Assembly: GCF_014268595.2 (NCBI RefSeq)
Contig: NZ_CP077091.1
Coordinates: 766,501 to 830,500, forward strand
Length of the DNA: 64,000 nt
Source of the DNA: Pseudomonas hamedanensis
Lineage (GTDB): Bacteria > Pseudomonadota > Gammaproteobacteria > Pseudomonadales > Pseudomonadaceae
Direction: 5' to 3'
In this document: piece by piece, positions 19,627 through 27,950 of the stretch
How positions within the stretch are numbered: position 1 is the first letter of the stretch
Layout: each line of letters starts with the position of its first letter
Position numbers and translations under genes: made by a program
Notes under the pieces: model-generated
Databases searched by the model: none
Told to the model about the DNA's origin: nothing
Seen by the model: the letters and a program-made list of their open reading frames with translations, nothing else

Positions 19627-20333
19627 GACGCATCGTGGAAAATGATGCCTAGAGTATGCCGATTGCCACTGTGCAGGCGACTGACGCCGTGACGCATGGT
19701 CACCCGATAGTCGCCCCGCACACCTTTGACCGGCCGTTGATTGACGGCAAAAATCACCGCGTCACCTTTCTGTAAATCCAGCACCTGCGGGCGCGATTGC
19801 ATGCGCGGGCGCTGTTCGGTCAACACGAACTCGCCGCCCGTGAAGTCCCGCCCCGGTTGCGACAGAAGCAGCGCCACTTGCAGCGGGAACACCTGCTCGC
19901 CGTAGAGATCCTGGTGCAGGCAATTGTAATCCTGCGGGCCATATTGCAATAACAATGGGGTAGGGCGCTGTTGGCCGGCAGCATGGCAGCGCTGGATAAA
20001 TTCGGCATGAGTCGCTGGGAAACGCTGCGCCAGACCCATCCGCTCGTACCAACGGTTAGCCAGCGGCACCAGTCGCGGGTACAGCGCTGTGCGCAGACGT
20101 TCGACCGGGGCAGGAAGGGGATAGCTGAAATATTTGTATTCGCCGCGACCGAATCCGTGGCGCGCCATGATGACCTGCGAACGAAACGGCTCGGTCTGCG
20201 GATACAGAGCACTCAAGCGCTCGCAGGTTTCGGTCCGTAGCAATGAGCGGATGATCGCGCAGCCGTGCTGATCCAGTTGCTGCTCCAGGCTTGCCCAGTC
20301 GAGTGCATCCAGCCGGGAAGGTGACAGTGTCAT
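19623..20333 (-). CDS. 2OG-Fe(II) oxygenase, prolyl-hydroxylase-like, coupled to alkB
   Basis: A 236-aa dioxygenase distinct from AlkB. An HQD metal motif is present in NCLHQDLYGEQVFP near residue 137, with the distal His and 2OG-binding Arg in the C-terminal TMRHGVSRLHSGNRHTLG. The ATG at 20333 begins MTLSPSRLDALDW. It is first in the tight unit with alkB (4-bp overlap) and then ada, so a role in alkylation damage response is inferred. The substrate is unknown; a nucleic-acid or protein target are both possible. Confidence 0.82.
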   Translation of the reverse strand: MTLSPSRLDALDWASLEQQLDQHGCAIIRSLLRTETCERLSALYPQTEPFRSQVIMARHGFGRGEYKYFSYPLPAPVERLRTALYPRLVPLANRWYERMGLAQRFPATHAEFIQRCHAAGQQRPTPLLLQYGPQDYNCLHQDLYGEQVFPLQVALLLSQPGRDFTGGEFVLTEQRPRMQSRPQVLDLQKGDAVIFAVNQRPVKGVRGDYRVTMRHGVSRLHSGNRHTLGIIFHDAS

Positions 20334-20398
20334 GCCGACTCCTTGATGATCATCGAGGGAGCAGTCTAGGCAGGCCTTGGCGGCGGAACACTCCGCCA

Positions 20399-20406
20399 CT
20401 TGCGGT
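20399..20406 (-). promoter_or_regulatory. Possible Ada box upstream of the 2OG oxygenase-alkB unit
   Basis: ACCGCAAG on the minus strand differs at one base from the AGCGCAAG repeats ahead of ada and starts exactly 66 bp from the oxygenase ATG, the same distance as the proximal box from the ada ATG. The motif is short, so chance cannot be excluded. Confidence 0.3.
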
Positions 20407-20427
20407 CGAACTCTATGACAAGACGAC

Positions 20428-20598
20428 TTACAGCGCTTTGCTGACTTTGATGTCAGTGACTTCTTCGTCGGTGTGCAGCTTTTTCAGCGCCGCTTTCGCT
20501 TCCTCATCGGTGCCGGTCTCAAGCTCGGCGAACTCGAAACGCCGTTCACCGTCGAGCTTGTACTTGATGACGTATTTGGTTTTTTGCGCCACGGTCAT
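20428..20598 (-). CDS. Small hypothetical protein, 56 aa
   Basis: A 56-aa charged protein starting MTVAQKTKYVIKYKL and ending IKVSKAL. GAAAGGAAA lies directly ahead of the ATG, a strong ribosome-binding site. No membrane segment or known domain. It is located just downstream of the DUF1883 gene on the same strand (28-bp gap), so they probably share a transcript. Confidence 0.7.
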   Translation of the reverse strand: MTVAQKTKYVIKYKLDGERRFEFAELETGTDEEAKAALKKLHTDEEVTDIKVSKAL

Positions 20599-20626
20599 GG
20601 TTTCCTTTCAGAATAGGCTACGTGTT

Positions 20627-20929
20627 TCAGCTCAGTTTAGTGCTGGAGCGACGGATGATCTTGATCGAGTGAGTCAGCGTCGGCTTGCGCGTCACGCTGA
20701 TTGCGCGGCGATTGACGGTGTCGATCGTGATGTTCCAGAAGCCGGTGCTGGGCGCAGTGATGCGCGCCGGAAACGTGTCGAAGGCGCCACCGTGGTAAGT
20801 GTGACGGCCGCCATTCTTGAAGCTGCGGAAGTTGGCGTCGTTCATCAGACGGATGTTGCACATTTGCGAGCATTGGATGACGACGATGTCGTCTTCGTTA
20901 AGGTGTTCGCGCTGGTGAATAAATTTCAT
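20627..20929 (-). CDS. DUF1883 domain-containing protein
   Basis: A 100-aa protein starting MKFIHQREHLNEDDIVVIQC, the beginning of the DUF1883 family, with GGAGGC just upstream. A 25-codon upstream extension exists but has no ribosome-binding site. The family has a small beta-rich fold of unknown role. Likely co-transcribed with the 56-aa gene downstream. Confidence 0.8.
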   Translation of the reverse strand: MKFIHQREHLNEDDIVVIQCSQMCNIRLMNDANFRSFKNGGRHTYHGGAFDTFPARITAPSTGFWNITIDTVNRRAISVTRKPTLTHSIKIIRRSSTKLS

Positions 20930-21139
20930 GGGCGCCTCCAGAAGGGCTTTTTCTACAAAATCAAAACGATAGCTTGTCAATGAGCGCAGTTTATCAGCCC
21001 GCACGGGTTATTATCTGGCCGTCGGGCGTCGCTTTGACAATTTTGAACAGATATTCGCGATTGGATGCGGGTTAAATGCAAAAGGCTCCGGATAAAAACG
21101 GCATTTGTGCTGTCGGACGGTCTTTAACGGAGGTTAGGT

Positions 21140-21496
21140 ATGAAGTGGGGTGTGGTGTGTGTGCCGTGGATTCTGGCTCTGGCCGGTTGTGCGAATGTTG
21201 CCGAAATCAATGAAACACTGCCGACCATGAGCGTGATCTCCGGAAAGAAGCCCCTTGAATACGCGCAGTGCCTGTCCGATAAGCTCGCCGACAGCCGCGG
21301 CGCGCTGCAGTTGCAGCCGCACAAGGAAGGCGTGCGTGTGATCGTCCCCGGCAAGCTGTCTTCAGGCCCGGCGGCTGTGTTTGATATCGAGGACCGCTCC
21401 GGCGGCAGCAGTATCAAGCTGCATGAGCGCATGTCCAACGTGCCGGTTCGCCCGCATGATGTGCAGAAAGCCGCAAACGCCTGCATTTCCGGCTGA
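21140..21496 (+). CDS. Small lipoprotein, 118 aa
   Basis: Short signal sequence with lipobox LAGC (Cys17), so it is predicted to be lipidated. The mature part of about 100 aa has no domain that I recognise. The start follows ACGGAGGTTAGGT, a good ribosome-binding site. A strong terminator hairpin follows the stop. Confidence 0.78.
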   Translation: MKWGVVCVPWILALAGCANVAEINETLPTMSVISGKKPLEYAQCLSDKLADSRGALQLQPHKEGVRVIVPGKLSSGPAAVFDIEDRSGGSSIKLHERMSNVPVRPHDVQKAANACISG

Positions 21497-21519
21497 TAGA
21501 CTATCAGTCATCAGTATCG

Positions 21520-21554
21520 AATGCCGTCACAGTCACGCTGTGACGGCATTTTCA
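21520..21554 (+). terminator. Rho-independent terminator after the lipoprotein gene
   Basis: A perfect 13-bp stem (AATGCCGTCACAG / CTGTGACGGCATT) with a 5-nt loop followed by TTTC. It ends 15 bp before the next ATG. Confidence 0.85.
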
Positions 21555-21568
21555 TTCCGGGAGTCGCG

Positions 21569-21799
21569 ATGAAGCGAGAGCACGTGCGGGAGCGCCACGC
21601 AGAAGGCCTTATTTCTGCCACCCATGTCATCCAGAACCCGGCGAATCCTGGGGAGTGGATCGTGTTTTTCAAGAAGAGCGCCGGGCGCAGTTACTTTCTG
21701 GTCGACGAGAACGACGAAGTCGAATCTTTCAACCGGCTCGACGATCTTATCGACGTCGTGCGCGGTCTGGGCATCAAGTTCGCCGAAATTCACATGTAA
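21569..21799 (+). CDS. Small hypothetical protein, 76 aa
   Basis: A soluble 76-aa protein starting MKREHVRERHAEGL. GGGAG lies about 8 bases ahead of the ATG at 21569; the frame is open 16 codons upstream, but that part is the preceding terminator. The middle stretch EWIVFFKKSAGRSYFLVDE suggests a small alpha/beta fold. No family recognised. It ends 4 bp before the convergent lipoprotein gene. Confidence 0.68.
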   Translation: MKREHVRERHAEGLISATHVIQNPANPGEWIVFFKKSAGRSYFLVDENDEVESFNRLDDLIDVVRGLGIKFAEIHM

Positions 21800-21803
21800 G
21801 CCG

Positions 21804-22091
21804 TTATTTGCAGACCACGACGACCGAACGATTCTTGTAATTGCCGACATCGACGCCGAGGGTCTTGTCGCTTTCCGCTGGCGCAGGCGTGCCATCGGTG
21901 CCGACGATGCGATAGCCGGTGCCGGCGCAAGAAGCATCGGCTTTTTCGTAGCACATCGCCCAGGAGTTGGCTTCGCCGGAGCAATCGATGCTCAGGCCCT
22001 GTTCGCCGTTTTTAAGGTAGGTGGGTTGCGAGGTGGCACAACCGCCGACCAGCAGAAGTGCAAAAAGGGGCAGCAACGTTTTCTTGGTCAT
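21804..22091 (-). CDS. Small lipoprotein, 95 aa
   Basis: Signal peptide MTKKTLLPLFALLLVGGC with lipobox VGGC (Cys18), then about 78 residues containing four further Cys, which could form disulfides. Unknown function. Convergent with the 76-aa gene. Confidence 0.76.
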   Translation of the reverse strand: MTKKTLLPLFALLLVGGCATSQPTYLKNGEQGLSIDCSGEANSWAMCYEKADASCAGTGYRIVGTDGTPAPAESDKTLGVDVGNYKNRSVVVVCK

Positions 22092-22181
22092 ATCAGGTCT
22101 TCAGCGAGGGGGACTAGACGCTCTGACAGCGCCGCGGTGAAAAGGTTATAGCGTTTTGCCACTTGTTTGTATGCAGGCACA

Positions 22182-22207
22182 AAAAAGCCCTGCGCATGGC
22201 AGGGCTC
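22182..22207 (-). terminator. Terminator downstream of the 61-aa gene
   Basis: Read on the minus strand, AGCCCTGCC-ATGC-type hairpin with an 8-bp GC-rich stem is followed by six T. It lies just beyond the stop of the gene at 22226-22411. Confidence 0.8.
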
Positions 22208-22225
22208 TGCGTTTCCTGGCGCCGA

Positions 22226-22411
22226 TCAGTCTTGATCCTTGCCACGGCGTTTTGACGATGCCGGAGTGTCTGTGAACACCGATGCCACGTCTGTCGCCAT
22301 CTGTTCGCTGTCGAACGGCCCGGCGATGTGTTCGCCGTTGGTGGTGGTCAGCGTCCATTTGCCGTCTTTCTTGTCGATCACATACCCGTTGATGATTTTT
22401 ACCGCGGCCAT
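22226..22411 (-). CDS. Small hypothetical protein, 61 aa
   Basis: A 61-aa protein starting MAAVKIINGYVIDKK, with a lysine/arginine-rich tail. Its own terminator and a gap upstream indicate a monocistronic small gene. No known domain. The 258-bp stretch between it and galU should hold both divergent promoters; I see no clear operator there. Confidence 0.66.
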   Translation of the reverse strand: MAAVKIINGYVIDKKDGKWTLTTTNGEHIAGPFDSEQMATDVASVFTDTPASSKRRGKDQD

Positions 22412-22669
22412 CTAGTCTGTCTCGTTCGCTGGTTCAAAAGCCGCCATGATACCGGCAATTGCTCGCATCCGGGTCTGAAAAGCGTATGGTAGTGCCGTTT
22501 GCCGGCGTCTTGCGCTACGCTGACTGCGCCGCCCGAAACACCGATGGAACTATCGGCAAGAATATTTCTCTATGATGGCATCGGTTAGCCAGTGCGGGGC
22601 ATTGTAAGGTGCACGCCGCCTGATTAGACTGCGCCGAAACTCGTACACACAGCCTTTTCAAGGACTTAT

Positions 22670-23509
22670 ATGATCAAGAAATGCTTGTTCCCAGCAGCCG
22701 GTTACGGTACTCGCTTCCTGCCAGCGACTAAAGCCATGCCTAAAGAAATGCTGCCGGTGGTAAACAAGCCACTGATCCAGTACGGCGTTGAAGAAGCGCT
22801 GGACGCCGGCCTGACGGAAATCTCCATCGTTACCGGTCGTGGCAAGCGCGCTCTGGAAGACCACTTCGACATCAGCTACGAGCTGGAAAACCAGATCAAG
22901 GGCACCGACAAAGAGAAATACCTGGTCGGCATCCGCAAGCTGCTCGATGAGTGCTCGTTCTCCTACACCCGTCAGACCGAAATGAAAGGCCTCGGCCACG
23001 CGATCCTGACCGGTCGCCCGTTGATCGGTGACGAACCGTTCGCCGTGGTCCTGGCGGACGACCTGTGCGTCAATCTCGAAGGCGACGGTGTCCTGACCCA
23101 AATGGTCAAGCTGTACAAGCAGTTCCGCTGCTCGATCATCGCCATCCAGGAAGTCGACCCGCAGGAAACCAGCAAATACGGTGTGATCGCCGGCGAGATG
23201 ATCCGCGACGACATCTATCGCGTGCACAGCATGGTTGAGAAGCCAAAGCCGGAAGACGCACCGTCGAACCTGGCGATCATTGGTCGTTACATCCTGACTC
23301 CGGACATCTTCGACCTGATCGAACAGACCGAGCCAGGCAAGGGCGGCGAAATCCAGATCACCGACGCCCTGATGAAGCAAGCCCAGAACGGCTGCGTCAT
23401 GGCCTACAAGTTCAAAGGCAAGCGTTTCGACTGCGGTGGTGCTGAAGGTTACATCGAGGCGACCAACTTCTGCTTCGAGAACTTCTACAAGACGGGCAAG
23501 GCTTACTAA
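22670..23509 (+). CDS. galU: UTP--glucose-1-phosphate uridylyltransferase GalU
   Basis: A 279-aa nucleotidyltransferase making UDP-glucose for LPS, exopolysaccharide and trehalose-type pathways. The N-terminal signature AAGYGTRFLPATKAMPKEMLP begins near residue 9, with VLADDLCVN and the sugar-binding FDCGGAEGYIEA near 258. The length matches Pseudomonas GalU. Monocistronic with its own terminator. Confidence 0.97.
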   Translation: MIKKCLFPAAGYGTRFLPATKAMPKEMLPVVNKPLIQYGVEEALDAGLTEISIVTGRGKRALEDHFDISYELENQIKGTDKEKYLVGIRKLLDECSFSYTRQTEMKGLGHAILTGRPLIGDEPFAVVLADDLCVNLEGDGVLTQMVKLYKQFRCSIIAIQEVDPQETSKYGVIAGEMIRDDIYRVHSMVEKPKPEDAPSNLAIIGRYILTPDIFDLIEQTEPGKGGEIQITDALMKQAQNGCVMAYKFKGKRFDCGGAEGYIEATNFCFENFYKTGKAY

Positions 23510-23534
23510 GCCCGTTTGAGCTGTCTGCAAGATA

Positions 23535-23557
23535 AAGCCACCTTCGGGTGGCTTTTT
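23535..23557 (+). terminator. galU terminator
   Basis: AGCCACC-TTCG-GGTGGCT stem with a stable tetraloop, followed by five T, 26 bp after the galU stop. Confidence 0.9.
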
Positions 23558-23638
23558 CGTTTTCCGCCCTTATATGGATCGCAGCGCTTGCCCAATGGAT
23601 GGCTGCGGGTATGCTGATCGCCTGCCGAGGAGATAGAA

Positions 23639-24997
23639 ATGGCCTACGATTTTGACCTTTATGTGATTGGCGCCGGTTCCGGCGGTGTGCGGGCGGCGCG
23701 GTTTGCGGCCGGTTTTGGTGCGAGGGTGGCGGTGGCTGAAAGCCGTTATCTGGGCGGCACCTGCGTCAACGTCGGCTGCGTGCCGAAAAAGCTGTTGGTG
23801 TACGGAGCGCACTTTGCCGAAGATTTCGAGCAGTCGTCCGGTTTTGGCTGGAGCCTGGGCGAGGCGAATTTCGATTGGGCGACGCTGATTGCCAACAAGG
23901 ATCGCGAGATCAATCGCCTCAACGGTATCTACCGCAACCTGTTGGTCAACAGTGGCGTGACGCTGCATGAGGCGCACGCGAAGATCGTCGGGCCGCACGA
24001 GGTTGAGGTCGATGGCCAGCGTTACACTGCCGAGAATATTCTGATTGCGACCGGCGGCTGGCCGCAGATTCCGCAGATTCCAGGCCACGAACATGCCATT
24101 GGCTCGAACGAAGCATTCTTTCTCAAAGAGCTGCCCAAGCGTGTGCTGGTGGTCGGCGGCGGTTACATCGCCGTCGAGTTCGCCGGGATTTTCCATGGCC
24201 TTGGCGCCAACACTACACTGCTGTACCGCGGCGATCTGTTCCTGCGGGGCTTTGATGGTGCGGTGCGCAAGCATTTGCAGGAAGAACTGACCAAGCGCGG
24301 CATGGATTTGCAGTTCAACGCTGACATCGCGCGGATCGACAAGCAGGCCGACGGCAGCCTGAAAGCGACCCTCAAGGATGGCCGTGTTCTGGACGCGGAT
24401 TGCGTTTTCTACGCCACAGGTCGGCGTCCGATGCTGGACAACCTGGGGTTGGAAAACACCGATGTGCAACTCGACGACAAGGGCTTCATCAAGGTCGACG
24501 ACCAATATCAAACCACCGAGCCATCGATCCTCGCGCTGGGCGACGTCATCGGTCGTGTGCAGCTGACGCCTGTAGCGCTGGCCGAAGGCATGGCCGTGGC
24601 GCGGCGTTTGTTCAAACCTGAGCAATACCGTCCGGTGGATTACAAAATGATCCCTACCGCCGTGTTCAGCCTGCCGAACATTGGCACCGTCGGTTTGAGC
24701 GAAGAAGAAGCGCGCGAATGCGGCCATGAGGTGGTGATTTTCGAGAGCCGCTTCCGGCCGATGAAGCTCACCCTGACTGAATGTCAGGAAAAAACCCTGA
24801 TGAAACTGGTGGTCGATGCCAAGACCGACAAAGTGCTTGGCTGCCACATGGTCGGACCGGATGCCGGTGAGATCGTGCAGGGCTTGGCAATTGCCTTGAA
24901 GGCTGGCGCAACCAAGCGCGACTTCGACGACACGATCGGGGTCCACCCGACGGCCGCCGAAGAGTTCGTCACCATGCGTACGCCGGTCGGCGCTTAA
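23639..24997 (+). CDS. gor: Glutathione-disulfide reductase Gor
   Basis: A 452-aa FAD/NADPH pyridine nucleotide-disulfide oxidoreductase. FAD motif [10 protein letters not shown] near residue 11, redox pair C42/C47 in [18 protein letters not shown] motif [13 protein letters not shown] near 175, second FAD motif ALGDVIG, and the C-terminal HPTAAEE with active His436. It keeps glutathione reduced in the cytoplasm. GAGGAGATAG precedes the ATG. It overlaps the convergent KfrA-like gene by 4 bp. Confidence 0.95.
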   Translation: MAYDFDLYVIGAGSGGVRAARFAAGFGARVAVAESRYLGGTCVNVGCVPKKLLVYGAHFAEDFEQSSGFGWSLGEANFDWATLIANKDREINRLNGIYRNLLVNSGVTLHEAHAKIVGPHEVEVDGQRYTAENILIATGGWPQIPQIPGHEHAIGSNEAFFLKELPKRVLVVGGGYIAVEFAGIFHGLGANTTLLYRGDLFLRGFDGAVRKHLQEELTKRGMDLQFNADIARIDKQADGSLKATLKDGRVLDADCVFYATGRRPMLDNLGLENTDVQLDDKGFIKVDDQYQTTEPSILALGDVIGRVQLTPVALAEGMAVARRLFKPEQYRPVDYKMIPTAVFSLPNIGTVGLSEEEARECGHEVVIFESRFRPMKLTLTECQEKTLMKLVVDAKTDKVLGCHMVGPDAGEIVQGLAIALKAGATKRDFDDTIGVHPTAAEEFVTMRTPVGA

Positions 24998-26010
24998 GCG
25001 TCCTTCGGTTTGGCCACGTCTGGCGCCGCCGCAACGGTGGCTGCCAGACGCTGGCTTTCTTCAAGATTTGCCTGCGCTTTGCTTAATTCCTTTTCCAGCG
25101 TCTGATTGAGTTGCGTCTGCTCCTCGACGTTCTGTTTGAGCACCTGGCTTTCCAGTGAGGCCGCGCGCAGGCGTTCCTGGAGGAGAGTGCGCTCGCTGTC
25201 GACGCGAGTGGCTTGCTCCAGCAACTGATCCTGACGCAGATTGCTCTGCTTGAGCTGGTCCTGCATCAGGCTCAGTTCGCGCTGGGTGCCGCGGTTTTCA
25301 GTGAGCAGGCGCTCGTTGTCGCGGTGCAGCTGGGTGATTTCGTCCTGACGTACGAGGGCGCTTTGCTGGGCCTGGCGCAATTCGGCTTGCAATTGCTGAA
25401 CCTGGGCTTCGTGGCGACTCTGCTCCTGTTCGCGTTGTTCTCGGGCAGCGTTGCGGTAGTGCTCCAGCGCATCGCGGGCGTGCAGGTGCTTTTCTTCCAG
25501 TGAGCGAATCTGCTCATCCTTGTCCTGCAGGCGCAATTCAAAGTCCGCCAGCGCCTGATTCAGCCCGGCGTTGCGGGTCTGTTCGGTTTGCAGCATCGAG
25601 CGCGTATTGCTCAGGGCTTCGGACTCGCGCGCCAAGGCGGCGCCCTGAATATCGTGCTCGTGTTCGAGTTTCTCCAGGGCCAGACGTGTCTGCTTCAGCT
25701 CGGATTCCAGCGCCTCGCGCTGCTCCTCGAATTGTTCACGCGCCTGTTCGATGGGCTCCTGCGCCTGTTCTTTCAGGCGTTGCGCGAGGCGCGAGACCAG
25801 TGCGGCCAACTCGTCGTCGATCGGTTCCGCCGAGGCTTCGACGGGCTGTGCGCCGTCATCCAGTTCCTTTAGATAGCGGTGGATCGTGGTTTTCGAGCCG
25901 GTGTTGCCCATTTCAATGCGTACCGCATCGATGCTCGGGTGTTCGCCGCGAGCCAGAATCGCGGTGCGCGCAATCTGCACCAGGGCTTTGGTAATGCCGC
26001 CACGGGCCAT
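24994..26010 (-). CDS. KfrA-like DNA-binding coiled-coil protein
   Basis: A 338-aa protein. Residues 1-55 match the KfrA N-terminal DNA-binding region ([18 protein letters not shown]..., [17 protein letters not shown]). Residues about 70-325 are an almost unbroken Gln/Glu/Leu-rich coiled coil. Plasmid KfrA is an autoregulated DNA-binding protein linked to partition; the chromosomal role is unknown. It is divergent from a tyrosine recombinase, with an inverted repeat just ahead of its own start that is a candidate operator. Confidence 0.82.
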   Translation of the reverse strand: MARGGITKALVQIARTAILARGEHPSIDAVRIEMGNTGSKTTIHRYLKELDDGAQPVEASAEPIDDELAALVSRLAQRLKEQAQEPIEQAREQFEEQREALESELKQTRLALEKLEHEHDIQGAALARESEALSNTRSMLQTEQTRNAGLNQALADFELRLQDKDEQIRSLEEKHLHARDALEHYRNAAREQREQEQSRHEAQVQQLQAELRQAQQSALVRQDEITQLHRDNERLLTENRGTQRELSLMQDQLKQSNLRQDQLLEQATRVDSERTLLQERLRAASLESQVLKQNVEEQTQLNQTLEKELSKAQANLEESQRLAATVAAAPDVAKPKDA

Positions 26011-26033
26011 GTAAACTCCTACGGTTACGTACT

Positions 26034-26067
26034 GTGGTACATGACACTAAAGTACGCAGTGTACCAC
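26034..26067. promoter_or_regulatory. Inverted repeat between the KfrA-like and recombinase genes
   Basis: GTGGTACA and TGTACCAC, perfect 8-bp arms with an 18-nt centre, beginning 24 bp upstream of the KfrA-like start. The surrounding bases contain further GTAC-rich partial repeats. KfrA proteins repress their own promoters through inverted repeats, so this is a reasonable operator candidate. Confidence 0.45.
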
Positions 26068-26186
26068 GCTGAAAATAAAGTTAAATCTTTGATATAGAAG
26101 AGGCGGGATATACTGGTATTACCCAGTGTCAGGCGGCAAAATGCCGATTTGCATCCCTGAATCAGTACGCCGAGAGAAAACCGCCC

Positions 26187-27125
26187 ATGAGCGATATGGA
26201 TCGCTATCTGCAAGCAGCGACCCGTGACAACACGCGCCGCAGCTATCGCGCCGCCATCGAGCATTTTGAAGTGGTCTGGGGCGGCTTCTTGCCTGCAACA
26301 GCCGACAGCGTTGCGCGCTATCTGGTGGAGCATGCAGGGGTGCTGTCGATCAATACGCTGAAGCTGCGTCTGTCGGCGCTGGCGCAGTGGCACAACAGTC
26401 AGGGGTTTGCCGACCCGACCAAGGCGCCGGTGGTGCGCAAGGTGTTCAAAGGTATTCGCGCATTGCACCCGGCTCAGGAAAAGCAGGCCGAGCCGTTGCA
26501 ATTGCAGGATTTGCAGCGTGTGATCGATTGGCTGGAACACGAAGCTCAGACCGCCCGACAACAGCAGGATCGCCCTGCGTTGCTCAAGGCTTATCGAGAT
26601 CGCGCACTGATTCTGCTGGGTTTCTGGCGCGGCTTTCGCAGCGACGAGCTGTGCCGCTTGCAGGTCGAACATGTGCAGGCTCACGCTGGCCGCGGCATCA
26701 CCTTGTACCTGCCGCGCAGCAAGGGCGATCGCGAGAATCTGGGGCAGACCTATCAGGCGCCGGCGCTGTTGAAGCTTTGTCCGGTCCAGGCTTACATCGA
26801 CTGGGTCACCGAAGCGGCGCTGGTCCGTGGCGCGGTTTTTCGCAGCATCGACCGCTGGGGCAATCTGAACGAGGAGGGCCTGCACGCCAACAGCATTATC
26901 CCGCTACTACGCCAGGCCTTGCAGCGCGCGGGGATCGCCGCTGAGAACTACACCAGCCACTCATTGCGTCGCGGCTTCGCCACTTGGGCTCATCAAAGCG
27001 GCTGGGATTTGAAGTCGCTGATGAGTTACGTCGGCTGGAAGGACATGAAATCCGCAATGCGTTATGTTGAGGTCAGCCCATTCCTGGGAATGGCTCGGAT
27101 CATGGATAAGCCGGATCAAGCGTAG
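26187..27125 (+). CDS. Tyrosine recombinase/site-specific integrase
   Basis: A 312-aa protein with an N-terminal SAM-like core-binding domain (about 1-95) and a C-terminal phage-integrase catalytic domain. Catalytic positions visible: R151 in FRSDEL, K180, H258 and R261 in HSLRRGF, W284 in YVGWKD at the place usually held by His, and nucleophile Y293. Trp at this position is tolerated in Cre. No attachment site, phage or island genes are adjacent, so it looks like a resident recombinase paired with the KfrA-like gene. Confidence 0.88.
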   Translation: MSDMDRYLQAATRDNTRRSYRAAIEHFEVVWGGFLPATADSVARYLVEHAGVLSINTLKLRLSALAQWHNSQGFADPTKAPVVRKVFKGIRALHPAQEKQAEPLQLQDLQRVIDWLEHEAQTARQQQDRPALLKAYRDRALILLGFWRGFRSDELCRLQVEHVQAHAGRGITLYLPRSKGDRENLGQTYQAPALLKLCPVQAYIDWVTEAALVRGAVFRSIDRWGNLNEEGLHANSIIPLLRQALQRAGIAAENYTSHSLRRGFATWAHQSGWDLKSLMSYVGWKDMKSAMRYVEVSPFLGMARIMDKPDQA

Positions 27126-27130
27126 AGATC

Positions 27131-27168
27131 GTTTTCTTCTATTAATACAGTCACGTAATAGCGAAAAC
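27131..27168. promoter_or_regulatory. Inverted repeat between the recombinase and ahpC
   Basis: GTTTTC-N2-CTATTA and TAATAG-N1-GAAAAC form a near-palindrome with an 11-nt centre. It has no T-tract. It could be a regulator site for ahpC (ATCG-N7-CTAT inside it resembles half of an OxyR site) or a weak hairpin ending the recombinase message. Confidence 0.35.
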
Positions 27169-27262
27169 AAATCAGCAGTATCAGGTTTGCCAATGAGCCT
27201 TCCGTCCAGCGAATGGGTAGGATTCACCCATCAACTTCATAACCCCTGACGGAGAGTCATCG

Positions 27263-27826
27263 ATGCCTATCATCAACAGCCAAGTAAAACCGTTCAAAGC
27301 TACCGCGTTCAAAAACGGCGATTTCGTTGAAGTTTCGGACGCTGACCTGAAGGGCAAGTGGTCGGTCGTGTTCTTCTACCCAGCCGACTTCACCTTCGTC
27401 TGCCCAACCGAGCTGGAAGACCTGGCCGACAACTACGCTGAGTTCAAGAAGCTGGGCGTAGAAATCTACAGCGTCTCCACCGACACGCATTTTGCCCACG
27501 CTGCCTGGCACAACACTTCGCCAGCCATCGGCAAAATCGAATACACCATGATCGGCGACCCGACCCACGTCATCTCCCGCAACTTCGACGTGCTGATCGA
27601 AGAAGCCGGTCTGGCGGATCGTGGCACCTTCGTGATCAACCCTGAAGGTCAGATCAAAATCGTTGAGCTGAACGATGGCGGCGTTGGCCGTGACGCTTCC
27701 GAGCTGCTGCGCAAGATCAAGGCTGCTCAGTACGTTGCTGCACACCCAGGCGAAGTTTGCCCAGCCAAGTGGAAAGAAGGCGAGGCCACTCTGGCTCCGT
27801 CCCTGGACCTGGTCGGCAAGATCTAA
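27263..27826 (+). CDS. ahpC: Alkyl hydroperoxide reductase subunit C AhpC
   Basis: A typical 2-Cys peroxiredoxin, 187 aa: peroxidatic C47 in FVCPTE and resolving C166 in EVCPAKW. It reduces H2O2, organic peroxides and peroxynitrite in the cytoplasm and is re-reduced by AhpF, encoded 124 bp downstream. Codon use is strongly biased, as in highly expressed genes. The start follows ACGGAGAGT. Confidence 0.97.
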   Translation: MPIINSQVKPFKATAFKNGDFVEVSDADLKGKWSVVFFYPADFTFVCPTELEDLADNYAEFKKLGVEIYSVSTDTHFAHAAWHNTSPAIGKIEYTMIGDPTHVISRNFDVLIEEAGLADRGTFVINPEGQIKIVELNDGGVGRDASELLRKIKAAQYVAAHPGEVCPAKWKEGEATLAPSLDLVGKI

Positions 27827-27894
27827 GTCTGTGACACGCAACGCAGGGCGGTACGCCGCACCTTCTTAAGTTAGCTGCACCGCCCAATAAAAAT

Positions 27895-27925
27895 GCCCGG
27901 GCGAGATTCGCTCGGGCTTTTTTTT
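27895..27925 (+). terminator. Terminator between ahpC and ahpF
   Basis: GCCCGGGCGA / TCGCTCGGGC 10-bp stem (one G-U pair) with a short loop and eight T. It should reduce read-through so that ahpC exceeds ahpF. Confidence 0.9.
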
Positions 27926-27950
27926 GCCTCAAATATAGGAAATCGCCCGT

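Noticed and set aside
22412-22669. Search for a regulatory RNA or riboswitch ahead of galU
   Set aside because: No long conserved-looking hairpin series or known aptamer pattern was seen; only ordinary promoter-like AT-rich stretches.
22658-24946. Long minus-strand frames opposite galU and gor
   Set aside because: Shadow frames of strongly biased, clearly recognised genes; no domain or ribosome-binding site.
26089-26114. A sigma-70 promoter TTGATA...TATACT for the recombinase
   Set aside because: The spacing is only 14 bp, too short to claim it as a promoter.
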